NCBI GenBank assembly: GCA_030148905.1
Contig: JASBSO010000246.1
Span: 1-34,832 of the forward strand
Direction: 5' to 3'
Length of the DNA stretch: 34,832 nt
Origin: Kordiimonadaceae bacterium
Lineage (GTDB): Bacteria; Pseudomonadota; Alphaproteobacteria; Sphingomonadales; Kordiimonadaceae
This document shows, piece after piece, positions 7,578 to 16,563 of this stretch. The notes under the pieces are model-generated. The model saw only the letters and a list, made by a program, of their open reading frames with translations. It was not told the DNA's origin and ran no database searches. Both the position numbers and the translations under genes were made by a program. How positions within the stretch are numbered: position 1 is the first letter of the stretch; each line of letters opens with the position of its first letter.

Positions 7578-8397
7578 ATACGTCTTTTAGCGTTGTCCAG
7601 TCTCTTGCCCCCAGTGCCGCCCTCTCGGCCTTGCGGGCTGCTGCCTCAACCGCCTCGATCCGCTCATTCGACAAAGGATGGGTGGACAGAAGGTTGATCA
7701 GTTCGTCCCCGCCCGAGGCTCCGCTCGCGCCCTCGGGGTCAATAAGGCGCAGAAAATCAGCAAGCGCACGTGGATCGAGCCCCGATGTGTGCATCACCTC
7801 CACCGCAAAGGCGTCGGCCTCGCGCTCGGCGGCGCGGCTACCGGCGAGCCCCGCCAGATCCAAAACCCACCAGCTGAGGCCCGACCCGCCGGTGAGCGTT
7901 TCGATGATCGCCCACAGCGCGATCTGATCCGACACGCCCTCGGCGCTGTGGCGGTGATAGACGTGACCCAGTTCGTGCGCCACCACGCCCGCCACCATGT
8001 CGGGGCTGGTTGCGGTGTCCAGAAGCCCGCGCAAAATCACCACATGCCCGCCCGGAAAGGCAAGCGCATTCACCGCCGCATTGTCGGCAATGTAAAAGCG
8101 CACGTCTTGCAGCTCGGCTGCTGTCATCAGCGGTGCGGTCAGCCGCTTGAGCGCCGCCGCCTCCGCCGCGCGCATGGGGCACTGACCGCCGCTCTCTTCC
8201 AGATAATGCACGGCAAAGGCTTCGCCGATCGCCGCTTCCCAGCTGGTGGGCAGAAGCGCCACCAGCAGAAACGAGATCGCCTTGAAAATCAGCCACAGTC
8301 CGGCCAAAAGCGCCGCCAAAATTCCGCCCAGAATCAGCGCGATTTTGAGGGGGCTGTCGCCACTGCGCCGCGGGCTGCCGGGGAGTGTTTGTCGCAT
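7570..8397 (-). CDS. M48-family membrane metalloprotease
   Basis: 275 aa. An N-terminal membrane segment at about 18-50 ('IALILGGILAALLAGLWLIF') anchors a peptidase domain. The zinc site HEXXH is 'HELGHVYHRH' near residue 144, and the third ligand Glu lies in 'READAFAVEVM' near 190. 'STHPLSNERI' is the conserved late motif of M48 (Ste24/HtpX/BepA-like) proteases. Such enzymes degrade misfolded membrane or envelope proteins. GGAGACGGC directly precedes the ATG. There is no C-terminal TPR as in BepA. It is divergent from thrS across about 165 nt. Confidence 0.9.
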   Translation of the reverse strand: MRQTLPGSPRRSGDSPLKIALILGGILAALLAGLWLIFKAISFLLVALLPTSWEAAIGEAFAVHYLEESGGQCPMRAAEAAALKRLTAPLMTAAELQDVRFYIADNAAVNALAFPGGHVVILRGLLDTATSPDMVAGVVAHELGHVYHRHSAEGVSDQIALWAIIETLTGGSGLSWWVLDLAGLAGSRAAEREADAFAVEVMHTSGLDPRALADFLRLIDPEGASGASGGDELINLLSTHPLSNERIEAVEAAARKAERAALGARDWTTLKDVCD

Positions 8398-8562
8398 TGC
8401 CGTCTCCTACACGGAAAAGCTGGGCGGCCCCGCGCCCAATTACAAGCCAAAACCCGCCAAAAACGGCTAGGCCCGCCGCATCAGATGCGTTAGAAGGCTT
8501 GCTTCACACGCAAACCACAAAGCGTGTATTTGACATTTCACAGGCAAAAAGGACCGCAAGCC

Positions 8563-10551
8563 ATGGCCGACGGCACGAGTGACAACCCGATCACGCTGAC
8601 CCTTCCCGATGGGTCGGCGCGCACCTTCACCGGTGTGGTGACGGGTTTGACCCTGGCCGAAAGCATCGGCCACGGCCTCGCCAAGGCGGCGCTTGCCGTC
8701 AAGGTCAACGGCGAGCTACGCGATCTGACGCGCCCTATCGAGGCCGACAGCGAGGTGGCGATCATCACCGCGCGCGACGACGAGGGGCTGGAACTGCTGC
8801 GCCATGACTGCGCGCATGTGATGGCCGAGGCGGTGCAGGAACTGTTCCCCGGCACGCAGGTGACCATTGGCCCGGTGATTGAGGACGGCTTTTTTTACGA
8901 CTTCGCCCGCAACGAACCCTTTTCCGAAAGCGACTTTGACGCGATCGAGAAAAAGATGGTCGAGATTGTCGAACGCGACGAAGCCATCACCCGCGAGGTG
9001 TGGGACCGGGACGAGGCCATCGCCCACTTCAAATCGATCGGCGAAATGTACAAAGCCGAGATCATTGAAGACCTGCCCGCAGGCGAAGAGATTACCATTT
9101 ACCGTCAGGGAGAGTGGTATGACCTTTGCCGCGGGCCGCACCTGCCGTCCACCGGCAAGCTGGGCACCCACTTCAAACTGATGAAGGTGGCGGGCGCCTA
9201 TTGGCGCGGCGACGCGCGCAATGCGATGCTGACGCGGATTTACGGCACCTGCTGGCCCGACAAAAAATCGCTTAAGGCCTATTTGCACCGGCTGGAAGAA
9301 GCCGCCAAGCGCGACCACCGCAAACTGGGGCGCGAGATGGACCTGTTTCACTTGCAGGAGGAAGCGCAGGGTTCGGTCTTCTGGCACCCGCAGGGCTATA
9401 CCGTGTGGCTGGCGCTGGAGGCCTATATCCGCCGCCGCCTCGCCGGCGCGGGCTACCGCGAGATCAAGACCCCGCAGCTGCTGGACAGCCGGTTTTGGGA
9501 GCAATCGGGCCACTGGGACAAGTTTCGCGAAAACATGTTTGTGGTGCCCGACGAGGTGCCCTCCACCGAGGCGGACGCGCCCATTGTCTCCGCCGACGCC
9601 AAGCTGATGGCCTTGAAGCCGATGAACTGCCCCGCGCATGTGCAGGTGTTCAAACAGGGCATCAAATCCTACCGCGATATGCCCATTCGCTTCGCCGAAT
9701 TTGGCTGCTGCCACCGGAACGAGGCGCACGGCGCGCTGCACGGCCTGATGCGCGTGCGGCAAATGACGCAGGACGACGCGCATATCTTCTGCCGCGAGGA
9801 TCAGGTGGTGGCGGAATCGGTCGCCTTTTGCCAGCTTCTCGCCAGCGTATACCGCGATCTGGGCTTCCCCGAATTTTCAGTGAAACTGGCGCTGCGCCCC
9901 GATGTACGCGGCGGCGACGACGCCATGTGGGACCGCGCCGAAGACGGCCTGCGCCAGGCGCTCAAGGCCGCCGAGCTGGACTATGAGGAACTGGAAAACG
10001 AAGGCGCATTTTACGGGCCAAAGTTAGAATTTCACCTCTCCGATGCGATTGGCCGTACCTGGCAGTGCGGCACGCTGCAGCTGGATTTCCTGCTGCCCGA
10101 ACGGCTGGATGCGCACTATATCGCCGAAGACGGCTCCAAACAGCGCCCGGTGATGCTGCACCGCGCGATTTTGGGCACGCTGGAGCGCTTCCTCGGCATC
10201 ATGATCGAGCATTATGCCGGCAAACTGCCGCTGTGGATGGCCCCGACGCAGGTGGTGGTCGCCACCATCACATCCGACGCTGACGCCTATGCCGAAAGCC
10301 TGGTCGCCGAAATGGCGGCCAAGGGCCTGCGCGTGGTGGCCGACACCCGCAACGAGAAAATCAATTATAAGGTCCGCGAGCACAGCCACGCCAAGGTACC
10401 GGTGCTGATGGTGGTGGGTGGCCGCGAGGCCGACGAGCGTACCGTTTCCGTGCGCCGCCTCGGCTCGCCGAAGAACGAGGTGCAGGCCTTCGATGCGGCG
10501 CTGGCAGCGCTATTGGATGAGGCGATGATGCCGAACGGAGACGCCACATGA
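8563..10551 (+). CDS. thrS: Threonine-tRNA ligase
   Basis: Charges tRNA-Thr and edits mis-acylated Ser. The product is about 662 aa from the ATG at 8563, preceded by AAGGA at 8549-8553; the frame stays open to 8524 but lacks a better start. Domains in order: TGS ('[15 protein letters not shown]', about 10-70); SAD editing domain with '[11 protein letters not shown]' and '[13 protein letters not shown]'; class II catalytic core with '[11 protein letters not shown]', '[12 protein letters not shown]' and '[11 protein letters not shown]'; and an anticodon-binding domain from 'WMAPTQVVV' to the end. Zinc ligands (Cys in MNCPAH, later His) are intact. Its stop overlaps the next gene by 4 nt. Confidence 0.98.
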   Translation: MADGTSDNPITLTLPDGSARTFTGVVTGLTLAESIGHGLAKAALAVKVNGELRDLTRPIEADSEVAIITARDDEGLELLRHDCAHVMAEAVQELFPGTQVTIGPVIEDGFFYDFARNEPFSESDFDAIEKKMVEIVERDEAITREVWDRDEAIAHFKSIGEMYKAEIIEDLPAGEEITIYRQGEWYDLCRGPHLPSTGKLGTHFKLMKVAGAYWRGDARNAMLTRIYGTCWPDKKSLKAYLHRLEEAAKRDHRKLGREMDLFHLQEEAQGSVFWHPQGYTVWLALEAYIRRRLAGAGYREIKTPQLLDSRFWEQSGHWDKFRENMFVVPDEVPSTEADAPIVSADAKLMALKPMNCPAHVQVFKQGIKSYRDMPIRFAEFGCCHRNEAHGALHGLMRVRQMTQDDAHIFCREDQVVAESVAFCQLLASVYRDLGFPEFSVKLALRPDVRGGDDAMWDRAEDGLRQALKAAELDYEELENEGAFYGPKLEFHLSDAIGRTWQCGTLQLDFLLPERLDAHYIAEDGSKQRPVMLHRAILGTLERFLGIMIEHYAGKLPLWMAPTQVVVATITSDADAYAESLVAEMAAKGLRVVADTRNEKINYKVREHSHAKVPVLMVVGGREADERTVSVRRLGSPKNEVQAFDAALAALLDEAMMPNGDAT

Positions 10552-11282
10552 CCGCACAAGCCGAGAATTTCTTTTTGAACTATCTGGAGCGCACGGGCGA
10601 CCGCAAACTTTTTAAGATGCACCATTATCTGGGCGTTTATCACGACCTGATCGGCCACCGGCGCGGCGAAAATGTTCGCTTTCTGGAAATTGGAATTTAC
10701 AAAGGCGGCTCGATGCCGATGTGGCAGGAATTTTGGGGCGACGACAGCCAGCTGACCTGGCTGGATATTGATCCAAAATGTAAAGACTTGGAACTGCCCG
10801 GTACGACGGTGGAAATCGGCGATCAGGCGAACTGGGACTTCATGCTGCGCGTTGCCAAAACGCATGGGCCTTTTGATATCATCATCGATGACGGCGGGCA
10901 CGGCATGTACCAACAGCGGATCAGCTTTGACGCGCTGTGGCCGTATTTGAACAATGGCGGCCTTTATATTATCGAGGATACACACACCAGCTATTGGCCG
11001 GGCTTTGGCGGCGGGTATAAAGCCCCCAAGAGCTTTATGGAATATTGCAAGTCGCTCATCGACCAGATGCATAGTTGGTATACGGATCAGGACGATATTT
11101 TCCCCCTCAGCCCGTGGGCGCGGCAACTGGGCATGATCAGTTTTTATGACAGCATGATCGTCATCAAAAAGCAGCATCATGACGCCCCGGTCTCGATTGC
11201 ATCGGAAAACGGGAAGATGAGCGCATCGCGCGCCATGCTCAGCGTGCGCGACCGCAAGTCGATCTTTGATAAGGCAGAGTAA
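10548..11282 (+). CDS. Class I SAM-dependent methyltransferase, TylF/MycE-like
   Basis: 244 aa. '[17 protein letters not shown]' is motif I of the Rossmann fold that binds SAM, and '[10 protein letters not shown]' supplies the acidic residue for the ribose. '[15 protein letters not shown]' carries the Asp-Asp and His resembling the metal site of the macrocin/mycinamicin O-methyltransferase group. '[13 protein letters not shown]' follows. Relatives methylate sugars of natural products or surface glycans; the substrate here is not apparent, and no glycan cluster is nearby. The ATG overlaps the thrS stop (ATGA), so it depends on thrS for transcription and probably translation. Codon use is slightly more AT-rich than in thrS. 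Confidence 0.85.
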   Translation: MTAQAENFFLNYLERTGDRKLFKMHHYLGVYHDLIGHRRGENVRFLEIGIYKGGSMPMWQEFWGDDSQLTWLDIDPKCKDLELPGTTVEIGDQANWDFMLRVAKTHGPFDIIIDDGGHGMYQQRISFDALWPYLNNGGLYIIEDTHTSYWPGFGGGYKAPKSFMEYCKSLIDQMHSWYTDQDDIFPLSPWARQLGMISFYDSMIVIKKQHHDAPVSIASENGKMSASRAMLSVRDRKSIFDKAE

Positions 11283-11321
11283 AATAAGTACTGCTCGGAA
11301 AGCAGAGGCCTATACTTATTT
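11282..11321. terminator. Probable bidirectional terminator
   Basis: AAATAAGTA (11282-11290) pairs perfectly with TACTTATTT (11313-11321). Inside it, CTGCT/AGCAG forms a second small stem. A/T-rich tails follow on both strands, and the structure lies exactly at two convergent stop codons. Confidence 0.5.
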
Positions 11322-11639
11322 ATAAAATTTTGCGTCTTTTGGCAATTTCACCCTTTTGAAAATGTCTTCGCAGGTTTTCGATTGCAATGAACGAAACATA
11401 GTTATGCGAGCTGAATATAATCGATATTCTGCCACATAATTTACGCGATTCAGGATGGAGGATTTTCTCTCTCGGCTTCCATCAGGTTTAACAACCAAAA
11501 ACCCTTCTTTATCTCCGCAGATTAGCCAAACTTCACCATCAAGATCATATCGGATATACCGGTTGTCTGTGAGCATGAGCGCATGGCTTGCAGTCGACGC
11601 AAAACACGTGAGCATCAGCGCTATAAAGAAACGAACCAT
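11316..11639 (-). CDS. Small secreted protein, unknown
   Basis: 107 aa with a clear Sec signal peptide ('MVRFFIALMLTCFASTASHA', cleavage likely after SHA). The mature part of about 87 residues is probably periplasmic. It has one Cys in 'VWLICGDKEG' and one in 'SKTCEDIF', which could form a disulfide, and a basic C-terminus. The Shine-Dalgarno GGGGAGG is about 8 nt before the ATG, which strongly supports a real gene. No family is recognised. It is AT-richer than neighbouring core genes and stands alone between convergent and divergent plus-strand genes. Confidence 0.75.
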   Translation of the reverse strand: MVRFFIALMLTCFASTASHALMLTDNRYIRYDLDGEVWLICGDKEGFLVVKPDGSRERKSSILNRVNYVAEYRLYSARITMFRSLQSKTCEDIFKRVKLPKDAKFYK

Positions 11640-11910
11640 TCTTAGACCTCCCCTGTCTCGATCAGAATAGACTTTCTAGCTTCATCATGACCCAAATGCG
11701 GGTAAATTGCCACCCGAAGATGATTTCGGGCGATCGGCCCACTGCAATTCAGCTGGCATGGGGTTGCTATCCAACCTTGCTCGCAGCCCAGATAAAAGAC
11801 TCGCTAAGCCCCCGAAATCGCGGTACAAGCAGCGCCTCAGGTGGCGCGCAATCTAGCCATAGCATTTCGCGCCGCAGCCGTTCCCATCAACCTATAAGAG
11901 GAGAGAGATC

Positions 11911-12447
11911 ATACGTAGACGGCAATTTGCGGCCCCCCCCAAGCAAGAGGGACCGCGCATTAATGATCAGATTCGCGTGCCCAATGTACGCCTGATCGGT
12001 GCAGAAGGAGAAAATGTCGGAGTTGTGTCCATCGCTGTTGCGCTCGCCAAGGCCGAAGACGCCGGGCTGGACCTTGTGGAACTCTCCCCCAATGCTGACC
12101 CGCCCGTCTGCAAGATCCTCGATTACGGCAAATACAAATACGAGCAGCAGAAAAAAGCCAGCGCTGCCCGCAAAAACCAGAAAACCCAAGACGTTAAAGA
12201 GATCAAGATGCGCCCCGGCATCGACACGCACGACTATGACGTGAAGATGAAAAAGGTGCATGAATTTATCGGCGACGGCGACAAGGTGAAGCTGACCATC
12301 CGCTTTCGCGGGCGCGAAATGGCGCACCAGGAACTGGGTATGAAGGTCCTCAACCGCGTGGCCGAAGAGCTGGAAGAGACCGCCAAAATCGAAGCGCGAC
12401 CCAAACTAGAAGGCCGCCAGATGATCATGGTGGTGGCGCCCAAATAA
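11911..12447 (+). CDS. infC: Translation initiation factor IF-3, non-canonical start
   Basis: IF-3 binds the 30S subunit, checks start codon-initiator tRNA pairing and prevents 50S joining. The N-terminal family sequence ('RRRQFAAPP', '[17 protein letters not shown]') lies upstream of the first ordinary start (GTG 11977). Between the in-frame TAG at 11860 and that GTG there is no ATG, GTG, TTG or CTG. The likely start is therefore ATA at 11911 (7 nt after GGAG 11900-11903), with ATC at 11908 as alternative, giving about 178 aa, close to E. coli IF-3 (180). The rest is typical: '[23 protein letters not shown]' linker and C-domain '[14 protein letters not shown]...FRGREMAH'. Rare starts allow IF-3 to repress its own mRNA in E. 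coli; the same is likely here. GTG 11977 would cut off the conserved N-terminus. Confidence 0.95.
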   Translation: MRRRQFAAPPKQEGPRINDQIRVPNVRLIGAEGENVGVVSIAVALAKAEDAGLDLVELSPNADPPVCKILDYGKYKYEQQKKASAARKNQKTQDVKEIKMRPGIDTHDYDVKMKKVHEFIGDGDKVKLTIRFRGREMAHQELGMKVLNRVAEELEETAKIEARPKLEGRQMIMVVAPK

Positions 12448-12473
12448 GCGCCGCCGCCCTCTGTAAAATGCAG

Positions 12474-12503
12474 GCCCTGGGTTCATCAGCCCGGGGCTTT
12501 TTT
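12474..12503 (+). terminator. Rho-independent terminator of infC
   Basis: GCCCTGGG (12474-12481) pairs with CCCGGGGC (12490-12497) over 8 bp with one G-U, leaving an 8-nt loop. Six T residues follow at 12498-12503. It lies 27 nt after the infC stop. Confidence 0.88.
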
Positions 12504-12616
12504 ATGCCTTGCCTCCTGTATGACGCACGCAAATACACCCAATTTAGAATAACGGGTCGGCACGCACTTTGGGTGGGTGCTGCGACCACGAATACTCGAC
12601 ACCTAAGCAATAAATT

Positions 12617-13521
12617 TTACGGGAAAAAGATATTTTTTAAGTTGTGTTCACAATGAACTGGTACAGAGGCGACGCCTAAGCGAACCCATCGCAGAACGTG
12701 TTTTTCGAACCGGTCCTGATCTATTTCCGCTAGCGCAGTGTAGAAATTCGCAACAAATTTGCTGAGCATTATTCTGCCATGCCAAACATTTGGAAGTGTG
12801 CTGGCGTCATAATCTGCCCATAGCGACTGAGCAACACGTTCCAACTCTTGAATTCTTGCCTGAGCTACGCCCGCTTTGCGGTCGCCGATAATATCGTAAA
12901 TCATGGGCATGACCTTGAAATATAGGGGCTCGTCTATTGGACGAGCCAAGCCTTTCCCAGCCGCACGAGCGCGCGCCTCAAGTTCTTGCCAAATCTCAAA
13001 GCTCTCTTGCCCGCCGGTTTCCCCTTGGCCCGCAATTGGACGCAATCCGAAGTGAAGCAAAGTAAATGCTCGAAGCCGGTGCGCGCGTAGTCGCGTGAAC
13101 AGGGGGTCTATATTCGATTCATTCTCAAAATTATTGGCATCAACGGTCGGCAAAATCTCGGTTTCTATAAACTCTAATGCATCCTCAGCAAGCTTGGTAC
13201 GGCCATGTAGTTCAGCTTGAAAAATAGCATTTTCCAAAAAACGATCTTTTGATGAATGTTATGACCGGTGTATTGACGCGACTCTAATAGTGGAAGGAAT
13301 TGATCTTTGTTCTGCTCATGTATGAAACGAAAATAATACTGATTGCAGTCTTCATAGTCATGATACACTTGGGAGTGCGCTGCGGAAAAATGCGCACACA
13401 AAACATGACCCAAGCCCAACCAGGCGATCAAATAGACACTCTTCAAAACAATTATAAGCATATCTCTTTTCAATCTAAGGACGATGCCCCGGAGAAGCTT
13501 TGAGCGCAAGCTTTCGTCCAT
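12617..13521 (-). pseudogene. Frameshifted membrane-anchored protein gene, unknown family
   Basis: Two minus-strand frames join into one product of about 300 aa. The 5' part (13521 down to about 13237) starts at ATG 13519-13521 and has a membrane segment, 'MLIIVLKSVYLIAWLGLGHV'. The 3' part (to 12617) reads '...FLENAIFQAELHGR...' with helical charged sequence. They are out of register by one base at a run of six A (T on the coding strand) at 13236-13241. One extra T there would give a continuous '...HQKIVFLENAIFQAEL'. So the gene is either recently broken, phase-variable, or carries a sequencing error. No promoter or strong Shine-Dalgarno is evident, and no family is recognised. The region is AT-richer than its surroundings. 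Confidence 0.55.
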
Positions 13522-13533
13522 TCAAGTTACTAT

Positions 13534-13562
13534 TTGACGGTATGATAGCGTAAACGCATACA
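13534..13562 (+). promoter_or_regulatory. Weak candidate promoter for the GAF-LysR pair
   Basis: TTGACG (13534-13539) and CATACA (13557-13562) are separated by 17 nt, upstream of the GAF gene. The -10 match is poor. Confidence 0.25.
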
Positions 13563-13663
13563 GTCAGTGTCTTTTGTTCCAATCGGTTTTGCGCGCAGGT
13601 CTGCCAGCCACACATTGCGCCGGTTCGCGTTCCTTTCTATGCTGGCAGGGCACAACAAGGGAT

Positions 13664-14509
13664 ATGCCCGTGCCCAAATGGTTCAAAAATGAACGCCCGT
13701 CGCGCCAGGAGGTTTTGCGCGCCCTGAAGCTGCGCTCGCGGCTGTCGATGGTGCTGCCCGCCGCCTTTGTGATTTTGGGATCGCTGGCGCTTTACCCCTT
13801 TTATGTGCTGGCTGACATGCCGCCGAATGACACGCTGGCCTCTGTCTCGCTTTTGCTGATCATGGCGCTCATCGGTGTGGTGGTCTGGAACAATGTTGAG
13901 CTGACGCGGGTGAACGAACGCCTGATCAAGGTGGAGCGCCGGTATGCCGACTTTATCTCGGCCCAGCACGAGGCAGTCAGCCGCCTGATGGGACAGGCCG
14001 AACTGGACACCAACCAGTGGGACGACATGCGCCGCAATATGGTGCGCGAGATTGCCCGCCTGCTGGACGCCGAGCGCGTGGCGCTGTGGCTCTATGACGA
14101 CCGGCACAAATTGTTGACACTGGAGCTGCGCTATGAGCGTGCAAGCCGCCAGTTCACCACGGGTAAAACCCTCGACGGGCGTGAATTTCCGCGCTATTTC
14201 GCGGCCCTGGAGCGCGGCCAGAATATTGACGCGCACGATGCACAGGACGACCCGCGCCTCGCCGATTTCAGCCAGAATGGCTATTTCGCCGAATATGATA
14301 TTCGCTCTGTCCTCGATACCCGGCTGTTTATCGACGGCCAGCTGGGCGGCATTTTGTCGGTCGAGCAGGTCGGTCAGCCGCGCCGCTGGACCGCCGCCGA
14401 CATCGCCTTTGCCGCGCGCATCGGCGACATGGTGTCGCTGGCTTATGAAGCGCGGCAAATGCGCGACCTGCGCGACCGCCTGATGGCCGCCAGGGAAAGC
14501 CAGAGCTAG
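13664..14509 (+). CDS. Membrane-anchored GAF-domain protein
   Basis: 281 aa from ATG 13664, just after AAGGG; the frame is open from 13574, but the extra N-terminus looks unlike protein. Two membrane segments at about residues 27-80 ('MVLPAAFVILGSLALYPFYV', 'LASVSLLLIMALIGVVVW') form a short hairpin. A helical linker ('NERLIKVERRYADF') leads to a cytoplasmic GAF domain at about 125-265 ('DAERVALWLYDD', 'DIRSVLDTRLFIDGQLGGIL'). No kinase, cyclase or phosphodiesterase output follows; the protein ends soon after the GAF. It may sense a small molecule and act through a partner. The stop TAG is followed immediately by the LysR ATG, so the two are likely translated together. Confidence 0.85.
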   Translation: MPVPKWFKNERPSRQEVLRALKLRSRLSMVLPAAFVILGSLALYPFYVLADMPPNDTLASVSLLLIMALIGVVVWNNVELTRVNERLIKVERRYADFISAQHEAVSRLMGQAELDTNQWDDMRRNMVREIARLLDAERVALWLYDDRHKLLTLELRYERASRQFTTGKTLDGREFPRYFAALERGQNIDAHDAQDDPRLADFSQNGYFAEYDIRSVLDTRLFIDGQLGGILSVEQVGQPRRWTAADIAFAARIGDMVSLAYEARQMRDLRDRLMAARESQS

Positions 14510-15415
14510 ATGGACCTTGTCGCCATCCGCACCTTTTGCCGCGCCGTTGAGGTCGGCAATCTGAGCCGCGCCGCCGACGGTATGCACATTACCAAATCGG
14601 TCGCCAGCCGCCGCATTCAGGCGCTGGAAGATGACCTAGGTGTACGCCTGCTGTCGCGCACCACACGCGGGGTGACCCCCACCGACGAGGGCGCGCGATT
14701 TTACGAGCAAGCGGTGCGCATTCTGGACGAACTGGACGAAGCCCGCCAAAGCGTCACCGGCGACGATGGCAGCATCAAGGGCCGCCTGCGCCTGACCGCG
14801 CCGCGCGCCTTTACCGACATGGTGCTGCGTCAGGTGATCGGCGACTTCATGGCCGCCAACCCGCAGCTGGAAATGGAAATCGAATTGTCCGACAGCCGCG
14901 TGGATGTCGCAGGCGGCGGTTTTGACCTGGCGCTGAGGATCGCGCGGCAGCTTGACGACACCAGCCTGATCGCCAAAAAGCTGGTCGATATCAACAATGA
15001 ATGCGTCGCCAGCCCCGCCTATTTGGGCGCGCGCGGCACACCCAAGGCCTTGGCCGACCTGTCGGGTCATGCCTGTATTTATTATTCCAACCTGGCGGCA
15101 ACGACCCAGTGGCAGTTCACCGGCGACAGCGGGCCCGAAAGCGTGCGGGTGCGCGGCGATTTTGCCACCAATTCGGGCGCGATGCAGCGCGAGGCCGCCC
15201 TTAAGGGCCGCGGCATTGCACTGCTGCCGCGCTTTTTTGTCGCCGATGCCATTGCCGACGGGTCGCTGGTGCGGCTGTTTCCGGGCAAGCCGCCGGTGAA
15301 CAGCGCGCTTTATGCCCTTTACCCCGAACGGCGCTTTACCCCGCGCCGGGCGCGCGCCTTTATCGACTATCTCAGCGCCTGGTTTGGCAACCCACGCAAC
15401 TGTGATTGCCTTTAG
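14510..15415 (+). CDS. LysR-family transcriptional regulator
   Basis: 301 aa. The N-terminal winged helix-turn-helix at about 1-60 contains 'GNLSRAADGMHITKSVASRR' followed by 'DDLGVRLLSRTTRGVTPTDEG', the LysR signature. The co-inducer-binding domain follows ('GRLRLTAPRAFTDMVL', 'DLALRIARQLDDTSLIAKKL', 'FATNSGAMQREAALKGRGIALLP'), of the CrgA/DmlR-like subgroup. It starts directly after the TAG of the GAF gene. The natural target may be the quinone reductase-pirin pair 124 nt downstream on the same strand, since LysR proteins usually control adjacent genes, but no operator was identified with confidence. Confidence 0.93.
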   Translation: MDLVAIRTFCRAVEVGNLSRAADGMHITKSVASRRIQALEDDLGVRLLSRTTRGVTPTDEGARFYEQAVRILDELDEARQSVTGDDGSIKGRLRLTAPRAFTDMVLRQVIGDFMAANPQLEMEIELSDSRVDVAGGGFDLALRIARQLDDTSLIAKKLVDINNECVASPAYLGARGTPKALADLSGHACIYYSNLAATTQWQFTGDSGPESVRVRGDFATNSGAMQREAALKGRGIALLPRFFVADAIADGSLVRLFPGKPPVNSALYALYPERRFTPRRARAFIDYLSAWFGNPRNCDCL

Positions 15416-15539
15416 CGTTCCATTTTTTGCAACACGAGCTTTCTGCTTTCGCGGCTAGGCGAACCGCACCCCATGCGTCATCGTTATCTCCAACGGTGCG
15501 GCATGCACGCCGCGACGACGGAATGAGAAGGACAGCATC

Positions 15540-16535
15540 ATGGGACTTTTGGTAGACGGGGAATGGAAAGACAAATGGTACGACACCAAGTCAACGGGCG
15601 GCAAATTTGTGCGCAAGGACTCGGCGTTCCGCAATTGGGTGACCGCCGACGGCAGTGCAGGCCCGTCGGGCGGTGAAGGCTTTCAGGCCGAGGCCGACCG
15701 TTATCATCTCTATGTGTCTTGTGCGTGCCCGTGGGCGCACCGTGCCTTGATTGTGCGTGCGCTCAAGGGGCTGGAAGGGTTGATTTCGGTCTCGGTGGTC
15801 AGCCCCATCATGCTGGAGCATGGCTGGTCGTTCAACACCGCCGAGGGCTCGACCGGTGATGCGCTGTTTGGCGCGTCCTATCTGCACGAAATCTACACCA
15901 AGGCCGACCCAAATTATACCGGCCGGGTCACGGTGCCAGTGTTGTGGGACAAAACAACCGGCACGATCGTCAATAACGAGTCGTCGGAGATCATCCGCAT
16001 GTTCAACACCGCCTTTGACGCGCTGGGCGCCACGCCGGGGCATTATTACCCCGAAGACCTGCGCCGCGAGATCGATGCGCTCAACCCCCGCATTTATGAC
16101 ACGGTCAATAACGGCGTGTACAAATCGGGCTTTGCCACCACGCAAAGTGCCTATGAAGAGGCGGTGTATCCACTGTTTGAAAGCCTCGATTGGCTGGAAG
16201 GCATCTTGGAAAACCAGCGTTATCTGACCGGTGACACACTGACCGAGGCGGATATTCGTCTCTTTACAACGCTGGTGCGGTTTGACCCGGTGTATTTCGG
16301 GCATTTCAAAACCAATATCAAAATGCTGAAGGATTACCCGGCGCTGTGGGCCTATACGCGCGACCTGTATCAGCATCCGGGCGTCGCCGAAACGGTCAAC
16401 ATGCACCATATCCAGCAGCATTATTATTACAGCCACCGCACCATCAACCCCACAGGTGTTGTACCGGTGGGTCAGGGCGGCGACCTGACAGCCCCGCACG
16501 GCCGCGACGGCCTAACCGCACGAAAATCCGCCTAG
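15540..16535 (+). CDS. Glutathionyl-hydroquinone reductase, Xi-class GST
   Basis: 331 aa. It reduces glutathionyl-hydroquinones to hydroquinones, releasing GSSG, and so recovers quinones that have reacted with glutathione. The catalytic Cys is C63 in 'CACPWAHRALIV'. 'GWSFNTAEGSTGD' and 'LHEIYTKADPNYTGRVTVPVLWD' are typical Xi-class (YqjG/EcmB/PcpF) motifs, and 'NNESSEIIRMFN' is the glutathione-binding turn. The C-terminal all-helical domain ends with the family segment 'INPTGVVPVGQ'. AAGGA lies 7 nt before the ATG. Pirin follows after 28 nt, suggesting one electrophile/quinone stress unit. Confidence 0.95.
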   Translation: MGLLVDGEWKDKWYDTKSTGGKFVRKDSAFRNWVTADGSAGPSGGEGFQAEADRYHLYVSCACPWAHRALIVRALKGLEGLISVSVVSPIMLEHGWSFNTAEGSTGDALFGASYLHEIYTKADPNYTGRVTVPVLWDKTTGTIVNNESSEIIRMFNTAFDALGATPGHYYPEDLRREIDALNPRIYDTVNNGVYKSGFATTQSAYEEAVYPLFESLDWLEGILENQRYLTGDTLTEADIRLFTTLVRFDPVYFGHFKTNIKMLKDYPALWAYTRDLYQHPGVAETVNMHHIQQHYYYSHRTINPTGVVPVGQGGDLTAPHGRDGLTARKSA

Positions 16536-16563
16536 GCGCGGACAAACCAAAAGGAGACGGGTC

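Noticed and set aside
8500-8530. ACACGC/GCGTGT inverted repeat before thrS as a T-box or leader control element
   Set aside because: Only a 6-bp stem with a 10-nt loop; no T-box features, and T-boxes are not expected in alphaproteobacterial thrS.
11687-11995. A 102-codon plus-strand frame before infC
   Set aside because: It overlaps the infC start in another frame, lacks a Shine-Dalgarno and has low-complexity basic composition; no family. The infC leader explains the region better.
12468-12656. A short plus-strand frame over the infC terminator
   Set aside because: It starts inside the terminator hairpin and has no ribosome site.
13236-13241. Programmed -1 frameshifting at the T-run
   Set aside because: The zero-frame codons do not form a standard X XXY YYZ heptamer and no downstream stimulatory structure was evident. 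A simple indel or sequencing error is more likely, though slippage is not excluded.
15416-15539. LysR operator before the hydroquinone reductase
   Set aside because: T-N11-A-type matches are too degenerate to tell from chance here.
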